Assembly: GCA_937903155.1 (NCBI GenBank)
Contig: CALCZU010000045.1
Location: 1-20,448 of the forward strand
Length of the DNA: 20,448 nucleotides
Direction: 5' to 3'
Source: an uncultured Bdellovibrionales bacterium
GTDB lineage: Bacteria; Bdellovibrionota; FAC87; UBA2466
Shown: one piece after another, positions 11,870 to 19,698 of the stretch
Numbering within the stretch: the stretch's first letter is position 1
Layout of the letters: each line of letters opens with the position of its first letter
Position numbers and translations under genes: made by a program
The notes under the pieces: generated by a model
Told to the model about the DNA's origin: nothing
The model's database searches: none
What the model saw: only the letters and a program-made list of their open reading frames with translations

Positions 11870-14038
11870 AAGGTTTCTCAAAACCTGAAGGTCTGAGTGA
11901 ACCAAAAGAACACTCAAAAAAGATTTCGCCGTCGCGGGATCATTCGTCGGAAAAACTCCGGTTCTTAACCTCACCTTCCCCGCGGCCTGAGAAGGCGCAA
12001 CGATTTGAGTCGGGATTTTTTCTTCTAAATATTTTAGCCAAGCATTCCAATCTGAATATCCGATTTTTTCTAAACGTTTTTTACTCATGTGAATCCAAAG
12101 CCCTGCAACACCGGTACTCAAATACTCCTCCAACTTTAAAGCCACTCGTCCCATCGTAAACCGCGCATTGACTTCAACAATGGGTTTCGCCCGAATTCTT
12201 CCCGTTTTACAAGAGTATAAAAAGGCATCGATTCCAGCCGCGCCATGAAATCCCTGCTCCCACAACCATTCTCCAACGTCGAGCGCTGTCGTTTGAAAGA
12301 TTTGACTGAAAGGCGGATGCCTTTCAGCTTTTTGATAAAATATCTTTCGAATTTCTTCCGAGAGATCATCGATTTTTTTTCCCAGCTGGTGTCCGCCGTA
12401 CTGTCCTCGATGATCGGACAACATTCGAGTGAGGCCAAGATAGTGAAATCGTTCTTTCGGAACCTTTGCAAACTGATTCACCTCAATTTGCATCGAAAAA
12501 TCCGCTAAACGTTTCTGCCAGGGCTCAACAATAATCCTTTTTTGTTGAGTGAGGGTATTCTTAATCCAGCCTATTTGTTGGGCATCGACCGGAAGTTCTA
12601 AAATGCGGATCATATTAAAGCCGCTCGATCCCAGCGGCGATTTTAAGACAGCAGGTAACTTCTCAGATTCTAAAATTCTACGGGATTCCTCTAAAGTTGA
12701 ATCGAGCGAGTCGCAAACTTTTCCCGTGTGTTCGACGAGACATACTCCCTCCTTCCATTCAGGATGAGCTTTTAAAATCTTTTTCAAAAGTAAGGGCACT
12801 GAGTTCTTTTGAAAGCAGGGAGCTATCCGATCCCACTGGCTTTCATCCAAAGGGGGCCATTGATCATTCAGCCCGAGAACGCTGTTTTTATATGACGATA
12901 ATTCTTTTGCAATGACCGGGCTCCATCCCCAAGGATCTAAGGAGTTCACTTTAAAACTTTCGAGTTCCTCTTTGAGAAGCGCAGGATTTTTTGACGAGTA
13001 TTCGATAAAATTGGGCGTTGAAAACCCCCACTCGCGCCATTTTCGAATCATTCCTAAAGAGGGAGGCGTGGGGAGCGCAACGATGTCTTCTCGATGTCCT
13101 AAAAACATCATCAAGCTTCCAAAGTCAGAAGAAATCTCCTCCTGAAATTTCGGAGCATCAAATGTCCTCTGTTTTTTTAAATAAGATGCCCATTCCAATT
13201 CGCAATTCGAATTAAAAATAAAAACTCTCGGGGGTCTTCCCCTCGAATGCGAAAAGGCTTCCAACTGCTCGACGAACTCGGGCGTAAGACCCGTCCCTTC
13301 GCGATGCTTTGAATCGAATGCAATTCCTTTTGCCCTTTGTGGGGTGAGTGGAAGAGTCAGATTCTCACAATAAAATTTCCATTGGGTTTCAGACTGAGGG
13401 CGCCACGAATCAAACCATTGAACTCCGAATTTCACGTGTCCAATTTCTTCTTGGTAAACTTGCTCCATGATTTTTGCAGACTTCTCATCTCCGACATTCC
13501 GAAAGAGATTCATGTAGTGGTGAGAAAAATCCAAATTCGCTTGCTCAAACGTCAAGCTCATCCCGGTAATAAAATCGAGCGGGCTTTTCATCTCTTTTAA
13601 AACATTCCAAAAAAATCCATTAACCGGAAAAGCTCCAAACTCCACTCCGAGCTCTCGCATTCGCTGCAAATAAAGTCTTAAATGGGACTGCTCTTCTTTT
13701 AAACAAAAGCCCAAACCCATTCTAAAACTCTTTGGGGCATCGGGAAATTTTAAAATCGCCAACGCCATTAACTCCATCGCAAGAAGCTCGTGATTGGCAA
13801 AGGCGTGGAATACCTTCGCCCTCGCTTCTTCCGACCTTAACGAACCCTCGGTGGGAAACGTAAGGCGTGGGTGTCCCGAGACTTCTTGATGAAACTTTAA
13901 TGTCTGATAACGAGCGGGTAATTCCGGAAAGCTTGAGTGGAAATGAGGATCCTCATCAGAAAACTCAGAAGGCGAAAAAAGCTTGTCTTCGAAACTTCCG
14001 CTAAACAATACTTTTTCTGCAAAATCTCTTAGGTTCAT
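11861..14038 (-). CDS. DUF455 ferritin-like diiron domain fused to an ATP-grasp ligase domain
   Basis: A 725-residue two-domain protein. Residues 1-215 match DUF455, a MiaE-like ferritin fold. HAFANHELLAMEL supplies E84, KEEQSH gives the E116-x-x-H119 pair, LTFEQANLDFS gives E165, and QEEIGH gives the E198-x-x-H201 pair: a full carboxylate diiron set. After a linker, residues 270-690 look like an ATP-grasp ligase: IFNSNCELEWA opens the pre-domain, then LKSPLGSSGF (465-474, ATP lysine K466), RIIVEPW (501-507, E505), GAAGIDAF (599-606), and VEVNARFTMGR (621-631) with the Mg-binding E622 and N624. DUF455 proteins are usually single-domain, about 270 residues. The frame opens at a TTG (14086), but the ATG at 14038 starts MNLRDFAEKVLF, the usual DUF455 N-terminus; no clear Shine-Dalgarno. 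It lies 41 nt after the zinc-ribbon methyltransferase. Substrate unknown; cytoplasmic. Confidence 0.85.
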   Translation of the reverse strand: MNLRDFAEKVLFSGSFEDKLFSPSEFSDEDPHFHSSFPELPARYQTLKFHQEVSGHPRLTFPTEGSLRSEEARAKVFHAFANHELLAMELMALAILKFPDAPKSFRMGLGFCLKEEQSHLRLYLQRMRELGVEFGAFPVNGFFWNVLKEMKSPLDFITGMSLTFEQANLDFSHHYMNLFRNVGDEKSAKIMEQVYQEEIGHVKFGVQWFDSWRPQSETQWKFYCENLTLPLTPQRAKGIAFDSKHREGTGLTPEFVEQLEAFSHSRGRPPRVFIFNSNCELEWASYLKKQRTFDAPKFQEEISSDFGSLMMFLGHREDIVALPTPPSLGMIRKWREWGFSTPNFIEYSSKNPALLKEELESFKVNSLDPWGWSPVIAKELSSYKNSVLGLNDQWPPLDESQWDRIAPCFQKNSVPLLLKKILKAHPEWKEGVCLVEHTGKVCDSLDSTLEESRRILESEKLPAVLKSPLGSSGFNMIRILELPVDAQQIGWIKNTLTQQKRIIVEPWQKRLADFSMQIEVNQFAKVPKERFHYLGLTRMLSDHRGQYGGHQLGKKIDDLSEEIRKIFYQKAERHPPFSQIFQTTALDVGEWLWEQGFHGAAGIDAFLYSCKTGRIRAKPIVEVNARFTMGRVALKLEEYLSTGVAGLWIHMSKKRLEKIGYSDWNAWLKYLEEKIPTQIVAPSQAAGKVRLRTGVFPTNDPATAKSFLSVLLVHSDLQVLRNLLS

Positions 14039-14079
14039 TTTAATGGATTCTAGCCGAAAAATGCCCTTGGAGGAGGTTT

Positions 14080-15147
14080 TTAGCAATGAAATTTTTTAAC
14101 CGAATCGGCAGAGTCGATTTTACGGCCGAGGATATAAAGACCGCCACCGGCCTTGAAGAACTTTTGCGCAAGCCTGTCGAAGGCGCCCGCTAAAAATTTT
14201 GAGACGTGATACGGATGATACCAATCGGATTTGCGGATCAACTCCCCAAAACTCGGATAAAAAATCGTCGTTTCGACTTGATGAACTTTGTCTCTGAACG
14301 CGTAGTCGCCGATTTCAACGACTTCATAATTCACTCGTTCTACAAGTTCCTGCAAAGACCGCTTATTAAAGCCATGCAAATGCTGCGGAGGACTTAAAGT
14401 TCCATAAAAATCGGTGCGGCCCATCAGTCGTCTCGCCAGCGTTTTTAATTTAAAGAAGAAAGAATTTTCGTTTGGACATTCGATGTATAACAAGTCGCCA
14501 GCTTTTTGACACGCAGAGAGCTCTCTCAAAGTTTCAACGGGACTGCAAAGATGTTCAATCACTTGAAAAAGTGTGATGCAGTGGAATCTTTCCTTTTTAA
14601 CTCCTTCAGATAGCACATCTCCGTCGAAATGAACCATATTAATGGGAGTGGCTACTTTCAAATTGCGATTTTGTAACTGGCGAATGTTTTGTTCGCTGAA
14701 TTCAATTCCGGTAGTAGAATATTTTCGTAAAGCAAGATGCTGTAAGAACGATCCGGCTCCAAATCCAAAATCCAAAAATCGTGGCGATTCTACATCCGAA
14801 AGATTCGCCAAAAGAAAATCTGCGATTGGACGATGCATGGAACTTAAAGTTTTGCTCATGGAATCGTCGATGATGGTCGGTGGATAATGAGAATAATAAC
14901 TTTGCAATTCATCACGCGTCGGCCACGGATCCACACTCTTCACTTTGCAATTGGGGCATTTTAAAGCTCTCCAATCGGGCCCTGCTTTTTTCACGCGAGG
15001 GATAAAACGTGTTTCGCAGACCTTACAAGTCAGATGCCGAGCGACCCGTTCTTTCCGTCTTAGCCTCAATCTTTCGATTGAAGGCACCGACGGACGCAAC
15101 CGCTCCGGGTACGAAATTCTGTTCAGTATGTTACGTTGTTGACTCAT
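14080..15147 (-). CDS. SAM-dependent methyltransferase with N-terminal zinc ribbon
   Basis: A 355-residue class I methyltransferase. Residues 41-67 form a treble of CxxC pairs (C41, C44, C64, C67), a zinc ribbon often found ahead of methyltransferases that act on sugars, lipids or secondary metabolites. The SAM-binding motif FLDFGFGAGSF is at 124-134, an acidic residue follows in TTGIEFSE, and ITLFQVIEHL marks the post-I region with the usual E-H. No signal peptide, so cytoplasmic. The start at 15147 is the first ATG; no Shine-Dalgarno is visible. It precedes the diiron/ATP-grasp gene by 41 nt on the same strand, so the two are likely co-transcribed and may act on one substrate. The acceptor is not predictable. 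Confidence 0.88.
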   Translation of the reverse strand: MSQQRNILNRISYPERLRPSVPSIERLRLRRKERVARHLTCKVCETRFIPRVKKAGPDWRALKCPNCKVKSVDPWPTRDELQSYYSHYPPTIIDDSMSKTLSSMHRPIADFLLANLSDVESPRFLDFGFGAGSFLQHLALRKYSTTGIEFSEQNIRQLQNRNLKVATPINMVHFDGDVLSEGVKKERFHCITLFQVIEHLCSPVETLRELSACQKAGDLLYIECPNENSFFFKLKTLARRLMGRTDFYGTLSPPQHLHGFNKRSLQELVERVNYEVVEIGDYAFRDKVHQVETTIFYPSFGELIRKSDWYHPYHVSKFLAGAFDRLAQKFFKAGGGLYILGRKIDSADSVKKFHC

Positions 15148-15303
15148 AGCATTATCAAAATACTATTCGTAACATTGCGCGTTATACTTTAAGAAAACGT
15201 TATGGTGTTTTTATGAAGAAATCGTGCGGAATAGGGCAAAATTCTAAAAATTGTGCCTAGAAAAGCGGGAAAATCAGAGGGGTCAATTCAAAAAGGAAAG
15301 GTT

Positions 15304-15594
15304 TTATTGGATTTGCTGGATGATATTTTGTGCGATCTCAAGAGAGTTTGGGCAGGGTTCGCCATACATGACTTCCCACAGACGCTCAATTTCGGTTTTT
15401 AAACTTCCTAGATTGAGTTGGCCGGTAGAGTCTTTAGTTTTCAATACAAAAGAGGCAATTCGAGCCGCTTCAGGCTCATACTCGTCTTCTGGAGCGCCTT
15501 GAGGCTTGCCGGGTTCAACCTTCATGGGATCCCAATAGGATAAAATCTTCAAAATTTGGGTCTTCGTCTGAGCAAATAACGGGTGTGCAGCCAT
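15304..15594 (-). CDS. Small DUF1871-like protein
   Basis: A 96-residue soluble protein. ILKILSYWDPMKVEPG, then DEYEPEAARIASFVL and a helical LKTEIERLWEVMYGE tail, resembles the small DUF1871/YugE family of unknown function, but the match is partial. The frame extends to 15783, yet the ATG at 15594 is the start: AGGAG lies 7 nt upstream and the longer N-terminus would run back through the 3' end of the glycosyltransferase gene. A 12-bp palindrome lies 26 nt upstream. A TTGACA-like -35 overlaps the stop of the upstream gene (15699-15694), but no good -10 follows it. Confidence 0.65.
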   Translation of the reverse strand: MAAHPLFAQTKTQILKILSYWDPMKVEPGKPQGAPEDEYEPEAARIASFVLKTKDSTGQLNLGSLKTEIERLWEVMYGEPCPNSLEIAQNIIQQIQ

Positions 15595-15619
15595 CAAGCC
15601 TCTCCTTTTAAACAATAAA

Positions 15620-15631
15620 AAGATTAATCTT
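15620..15631. repeat. 12-bp perfect palindrome in a leader
   Basis: AAGATTAATCTT reads the same on both strands and lies 26 nt before the ATG of the small DUF1871-like gene, next to its Shine-Dalgarno. It could be an operator; in this A/T-rich spacer chance is also possible. Confidence 0.25.
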
Positions 15632-15695
15632 CGTAGACCGAAAAAGATATAAAAATCATTAGAAAATAAGACTTTTTTTAATTTAATCCGTCGTG

Positions 15696-16886
15696 TCAAC
15701 TCACCGGAAATGGAGAATTTTCCTCTGATATTAAAGTTTGAAACTGAAGTTTCTCGACTGTCTGAGCCGCTAAAACGGTACACAGTAAGAACAAACCGAC
15801 GATAGGAACCCGTAGATATTCCAAATGATCGTTTAGATTTTTGCCCCAGATTGCCTGAGTCGTAAATGCGATGAGAAACAGACTCAACAGAAGAAGCCCC
15901 CCCTTTGTCGACCTAAAAACCTTCTCAACTCCCAAGTTTTGAAGCGCCTGACAAAACGCGGGAATTGCAAAAACCCAAAAATGAACTCGAGCGCTCGGAG
16001 TCAGCACACCCATTAAAAGCAAACCGATCGCCCACAAATCGCGTTGCACCGATTTCGATTTTCGAGCGAGCCAAACCACCAAAAAATAAGAGCTCGAAAA
16101 AGTGACAAAGAGGAAAGTCGAAAGCCACTCTTTACCGTAAAAAACTTTTCCTTCCGTCCAGGTTGTGATGGTTGAAGCGAGACTCAAAATATCGTGTCGG
16201 GTCAGTTCATTATCTGCCTGGTAGGACGAGACATTCGTCACAAAATCACGATAGAGCCTAAACGTTGTATCTACCCCAAAAAATAGGAAAGGAGAAACCA
16301 AAGCAAAGATTCCGCCTGCGAGAAGTCCCAAAACAACCGATTTGCGTTTGGATAAAAAATAAAAGAGGCAAATAAACGCCGGAAAAATTTTAATACTCGC
16401 AATCAGGCTGAGCAAGAAGCCCGAAAAAAACTGTTGCCGTCGATTTCCCTCTGACAATCCCTCGGCAAAAACCATCACTGCCATCAACATGAGCTGAATA
16501 TTGTTACTCTGAAAATTATTGTGAATCGGATTAATCAGAAAAATAAAAGTAAGAATCCAAAACAGAAAAGACTTTTTGATTTCTGGGTAAAGCCGATAAA
16601 GAAAATGAAATAGCGTAAAAAAGCAAAGCGTCTGCAATGCGATCCAAATCCATTTTGTTTGAACAAAACTAAATACTCCTAACGGTCGGATGAGCGAAAG
16701 AGAAAAAGGACCGTAAAAAAAGCGTCCCGCATGATTCCCCTGTTGAACATAAGATTCCGCAACATCTTTAATCGAAGCAACAGCATAAATCGTTGTCACA
16801 TCAACCTCGTACTGCTTTGCAATTCCAATACAAGCCGCAAGCAATGCTATCGTCAAAAGCCACTGATATTTCGGCGCCTTAAACAT
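15696..16886 (-). CDS. GT87-like polytopic membrane glycosyltransferase (second of a pair)
   Basis: A 396-residue integral membrane protein with about 10 hydrophobic segments. The first periplasmic loop contains ATIYAVASIKDVAESYVQQGN-type residues (YAVASIKDVAES) followed by GRFFYGPFSLSLIRPLG; a mid-protein NNIQLMLMAVMVFAEG and SIKIFPAFICLFYF pattern matches the GT87/DUF2029 family of lipid-phosphate-sugar-dependent glycosyltransferases. Those enzymes use polyprenyl-phosphate sugars at the outer face of the inner membrane. The frame extends to 16949, but the ATG at 16886 has AGGAG 8 nt upstream and overlaps the preceding gene's stop by 8 nt (ATGTTTAA), indicating translational coupling. Sugar and acceptor are unknown. 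Confidence 0.8.
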   Translation of the reverse strand: MFKAPKYQWLLTIALLAACIGIAKQYEVDVTTIYAVASIKDVAESYVQQGNHAGRFFYGPFSLSLIRPLGVFSFVQTKWIWIALQTLCFFTLFHFLYRLYPEIKKSFLFWILTFIFLINPIHNNFQSNNIQLMLMAVMVFAEGLSEGNRRQQFFSGFLLSLIASIKIFPAFICLFYFLSKRKSVVLGLLAGGIFALVSPFLFFGVDTTFRLYRDFVTNVSSYQADNELTRHDILSLASTITTWTEGKVFYGKEWLSTFLFVTFSSSYFLVVWLARKSKSVQRDLWAIGLLLMGVLTPSARVHFWVFAIPAFCQALQNLGVEKVFRSTKGGLLLLSLFLIAFTTQAIWGKNLNDHLEYLRVPIVGLFLLCTVLAAQTVEKLQFQTLISEENSPFPVS

Positions 16887-18099
16887 TTGAACTTCTCCTC
16901 TGTGAAGCAGAAATTTCTCTGAAAAGAGATTCTCCCACAAGAAAGGCAATCCCTACAAATGGGATTGAAAAAAAACAAAGTTTTTCGTTGATGGGCCGGG
17001 TGACAAGATCCGGCGTCGTTAAACAGTACAAAATGGAATACACCGCGATAGCCACTTGACTTACTCGGTCCCTGATTACAATCGCACGCACCAACGTCAA
17101 TGCAATAAGCGGTGAGTAGAATAAGGCTAAGTTATACCAGCTTGTGGGAATGAATAAGGGAACCAATGCGAGCGCAAAGATAAACATCTGTTCACAGTAC
17201 TCTTTCGAGCGTTGTGTTCGGGGCGTCAAAAATCCACGGAAATAAAATAGAATCACAAACCCAGCGCAAATTCCGACAACCCAGTTTAAAACGAGTTTAG
17301 GGTTGCCGCTTAACAGCGACGCATATCTTAGCGTCGTACCCGTGATATTCTGAAACACATGCCCATCAAAGTGCCAGCCTCGTTGACTCCAGATCTCTTC
17401 GATATGCCCCAGGACATAAAAATACTTCGAAGTTAGAAGCATTCCGTTTTCGAACCCGTTGAAGAAAATGGGAAGGCCTACCACGAAAACGACCGAGGCC
17501 AAAACGCTCGTCAGTAAAACTTTCCATCGCCATTCCCAAATAAAAAATCCGAGAATCATCGCCGGATACATTTTAAATGAAATCGCGAGAGCTAAAAGAA
17601 CTCCACTCAAAACTGGCTTCTTCTCTCGAAAATCATAAGCAAATAAAATCAGGGCCAAAAGCAAAACCCCAATATTTAAATTAAAAAAGGCGTCGTTAAT
17701 GGCATACGTCGTTAAAAGGACGAGCCCCGAAAGGATCACATACTTCATCGTCTTTTCGACCTGCACCCGACTCAAACGTATGGCTGCGCTAAAAGAAAAG
17801 TGGAGCACTTTTAAATAAGACGCAAAAAATAAACAGAAGAAGAAAAAGCGTCCTGCTTTTCCCAAAAGAGCAAAAGGCAAAAAGGCGAATGCAAAAAAGT
17901 ACGAATAATAAAATGAGCGGACCGGATCCGAAGGATCATCGTAAAGCGCTGTTGCCGTCCCATTCCAAAGTCTAAGACTTGCAAACTCGTAACCTTCGTA
18001 GTCAATGCCGTGTCGGTAAGCATGAAACGCCCCCGTCACAAAAAGAATCGAGAGCAAAAAAAGGTAAAACCCATAAGATTTCACGATGGTTTTCGGCAT
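16879..18099 (-). CDS. GT87-like polytopic membrane glycosyltransferase (first of a pair)
   Basis: A 406-residue integral membrane protein with about 10 helices. The first periplasmic loop has HGIDYEGYEFASLRLWNG and then SFYYSYFFAFAFLPFALLG, as in GT87/DUF2029 enzymes, where an acidic residue in this loop is catalytic; the two aspartates/glutamates of DYEGYE are candidates. NLNIGVLLLALILFAYD and LALAISFKMYPAMILGFF repeat the N-x-x-x-L and K-x-x-P pattern of the family. It is the first gene of the minus-strand set and overlaps the second GT87-like gene by 8 nt, so the pair may act in sequence or as a complex. GAG just before the ATG is a poor Shine-Dalgarno. Divergent from the 18184 methyltransferase. 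Confidence 0.82.
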   Translation of the reverse strand: MPKTIVKSYGFYLFLLSILFVTGAFHAYRHGIDYEGYEFASLRLWNGTATALYDDPSDPVRSFYYSYFFAFAFLPFALLGKAGRFFFFCLFFASYLKVLHFSFSAAIRLSRVQVEKTMKYVILSGLVLLTTYAINDAFFNLNIGVLLLALILFAYDFREKKPVLSGVLLALAISFKMYPAMILGFFIWEWRWKVLLTSVLASVVFVVGLPIFFNGFENGMLLTSKYFYVLGHIEEIWSQRGWHFDGHVFQNITGTTLRYASLLSGNPKLVLNWVVGICAGFVILFYFRGFLTPRTQRSKEYCEQMFIFALALVPLFIPTSWYNLALFYSPLIALTLVRAIVIRDRVSQVAIAVYSILYCLTTPDLVTRPINEKLCFFSIPFVGIAFLVGESLFREISASQRRSSNV

Positions 18100-18132
18100 C
18101 TCAGCAACCTACCTTGACTTCCGCAAAAAGTC

Positions 18133-18178
18133 TTGAAAAACCCCTATGCCCCTTCTATAGTCTGGCTATTTCCGGAGG
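18133..18178 (+). promoter_or_regulatory. Strong promoter and Shine-Dalgarno for the 18184 methyltransferase
   Basis: TTGAAA (18133-18138), exactly 17 nt, then TATAGT (18156-18161), each 5 of 6 to consensus. Transcription would start near 18168. GGAGG follows at 18174-18178, 5 nt before an in-frame CTG at 18184. The promoter therefore overlaps the TTG at 18133 that the longest frame would use as start, and such a start would lie upstream of the mRNA. Confidence 0.6.
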
Positions 18179-18183
18179 CCTTT

Positions 18184-19059
18184 CTGTCACATTCTGAGTC
18201 GATTGATATTCTGTCGTGGCCGATTGAGAACTCCCGTCCCCTGAGCTCCGTCCAAAATTCCATCATTTCGTATGTTCAACACGCTCCTATCGCGCTCTGC
18301 GTTCGGGAGTTAAACCGACTTTTTGTATACCAAGCGCTGTCTTCGCGCAAAGGAACTCCCAAACCTTCTCCTGTTTTAGATGTCGGCTGTGGGGACGGAT
18401 TTTGGTGGGGATTGCAAAAAGCAGAGAATGTTTACGGCATTGATATTTCCGACGAAGAACTACAGCAAGCCGCTCAAATGATCACGGCAACTCATGTCGA
18501 TATTTCGAAAGAAGTCCCTTACCCGACGCTGCGTTTTCCGCAGATTATTGGAAACTGTTCGCTCGAGCATGTACGCGATATCAACGCGGCCCTTAAAAAT
18601 TTGAGGGCTTCGGCAACCGAGGACGCTGAGTTTATGCTTTTTGTACCGACGCCCAGTTGGGCGTATCAGGGCCTCGTGCAAAGTTTTTTCTTAAAAAAAT
18701 TTCCGCGTCTTGCGATGACCGTTTCAGGAGCGCTGAATGGTTTTTTCCAACATTGGCATCTGTATGATTTGCAAGTTTGGAAGGCGTTACTCGACGACAA
18801 TGGCTGGGAAATTAAAGAGACTTTCGGCTTGGGAAATTCGAGATCGGAATTTATCTATCGGCTTTTCCTACCGCCCGCGTTTTTTGGATTTCTAATGAAA
18901 TCGATTTTCGGAGTATATCCGAATCGTCTTTTGGTTTACGTGCCTAAGTTTCTTCTCGAGCCTTTTTGCAGGCTTTTGGCTTGGGCTCTGAAAAACCCAT
19001 TGGTTCCAATAACCGATCCGAGCGCGTACGAGTGGGTCATCGTCGCTAAAGCAAAATAG
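18184..19059 (+). CDS. SAM-dependent methyltransferase, probable CTG start
   Basis: A class I methyltransferase of 291 residues from the CTG start (308 if it began at the TTG at 18133). Motif I is PVLDVGCGDGFW (63-74), the acidic residue closing strand 2 is in YGIDISDEE, and NCSLEHVRD marks the post-I region. The C-terminal half is aromatic and contains FFLKKFPRLAM, HWHLYDLQVW and a hydrophobic stretch (FFGFLMKSIFGVYPNRLLVYV) that may sit against the membrane, suiting a lipid-linked substrate. No ATG, GTG or TTG occurs in frame between 18133 and motif I. CTG at 18184 is chosen because GGAGG is 5 nt upstream and a good promoter overlaps the TTG. The next methyltransferase follows after 9 nt. 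Acceptor unknown. Confidence 0.82.
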   Translation: MSHSESIDILSWPIENSRPLSSVQNSIISYVQHAPIALCVRELNRLFVYQALSSRKGTPKPSPVLDVGCGDGFWWGLQKAENVYGIDISDEELQQAAQMITATHVDISKEVPYPTLRFPQIIGNCSLEHVRDINAALKNLRASATEDAEFMLFVPTPSWAYQGLVQSFFLKKFPRLAMTVSGALNGFFQHWHLYDLQVWKALLDDNGWEIKETFGLGNSRSEFIYRLFLPPAFFGFLMKSIFGVYPNRLLVYVPKFLLEPFCRLLAWALKNPLVPITDPSAYEWVIVAKAK

Positions 19060-19068
19060 GAAAAATCT

Positions 19069-19698
19069 ATGGAAGAAAGTTATTTCATCAATCACGCGCG
19101 CGCCAGAAAATTTCCATTCTCTATTTACCACCGGCCTCTCGAAAAAGATTTAGCGACTCTTCTCAAAACGGTTGTAAAAACCGTTAAAAGCCCCGAGATC
19201 CTCGTCATCGGCGGTGGACTCATGCACGAGCTGGATGAGATGCCAACTGAGTCTCGGATTACGTTGATCGATATCGATAAAAGAGCGCTGGATGCGGTGC
19301 AAACCAAAGGCGATTTAAGAATCAAAGATTATATTCCCGTGGAGTTGCATCAAGACCTAAGAACGTTGGGAAAAACGTTTGATGTGATCTACGCAAAGGA
19401 AGTCATCGAACATATTACCGACGCTTCAGAATACCTGAGCCAAATTAATCATATTTTAAAGCCAGGTGGATTTTTATGGTTGAGCACTCCGAACTACGGT
19501 GAACCTTGGTTGCCCGCGATTGAAAAGACATTCTTGGAATGGGTTGCTCGACGTTCGGGTTTCACTCGTAAAGGCATTCATCCCACTCGCTTCTCCTGTC
19601 GCCGATTAGCAGACATGTTGAAAGAGACAGGATTTAAAGAAATCGAAGTTCGACCGATTTCTAAACGCCTCGCGATTGCGGCACATGCGAGGAAGTAG
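19069..19698 (+). CDS. SAM-dependent methyltransferase
   Basis: A 209-residue class I methyltransferase. Motif I is ILVIGGGLMHEL (44-55), strand 2 ends in TLIDIDKRAL, and FDVIYAKEVIEHI with LSQINHILKPGGFLWLSTP are the typical post-I and motif III regions. The glycine loop (GGGLMHE) is slightly unusual compared with the common DxGxGxG. AGGA lies 8 nt before the ATG. It follows the CTG-started methyltransferase by 9 nt, so the two are co-transcribed and may methylate neighbouring positions on one glycan or lipid. Its last 38 nt overlap the convergent proline dehydrogenase gene. Acceptor unknown. Confidence 0.88.
   Translation: MEESYFINHARARKFPFSIYHRPLEKDLATLLKTVVKTVKSPEILVIGGGLMHELDEMPTESRITLIDIDKRALDAVQTKGDLRIKDYIPVELHQDLRTLGKTFDVIYAKEVIEHITDASEYLSQINHILKPGGFLWLSTPNYGEPWLPAIEKTFLEWVARRSGFTRKGIHPTRFSCRRLADMLKETGFKEIEVRPISKRLAIAAHARK

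Noticed and set aside
14071..14193. Plus-strand 35-codon frame with a perfect AGGAGG 9 nt before its ATG (14086), antisense to the zinc-ribbon methyltransferase 3' end
   Set aside because: The Shine-Dalgarno is ideal, but the frame lies wholly inside or at the edge of two well-supported minus-strand genes, no promoter is evident and the peptide resembles nothing. Ribosome profiling could revive it.
15213..15260. 15-codon plus-strand frame starting MKKSCG
   Set aside because: Too short, no Shine-Dalgarno, no recognised peptide.
18133..18183. TTG at 18133 as start of the methyltransferase
   Set aside because: It coincides with the -35 hexamer of a good promoter and has no proper Shine-Dalgarno; GGAGG with CTG at 18184 fits better. 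Not excluded if another promoter lies upstream.
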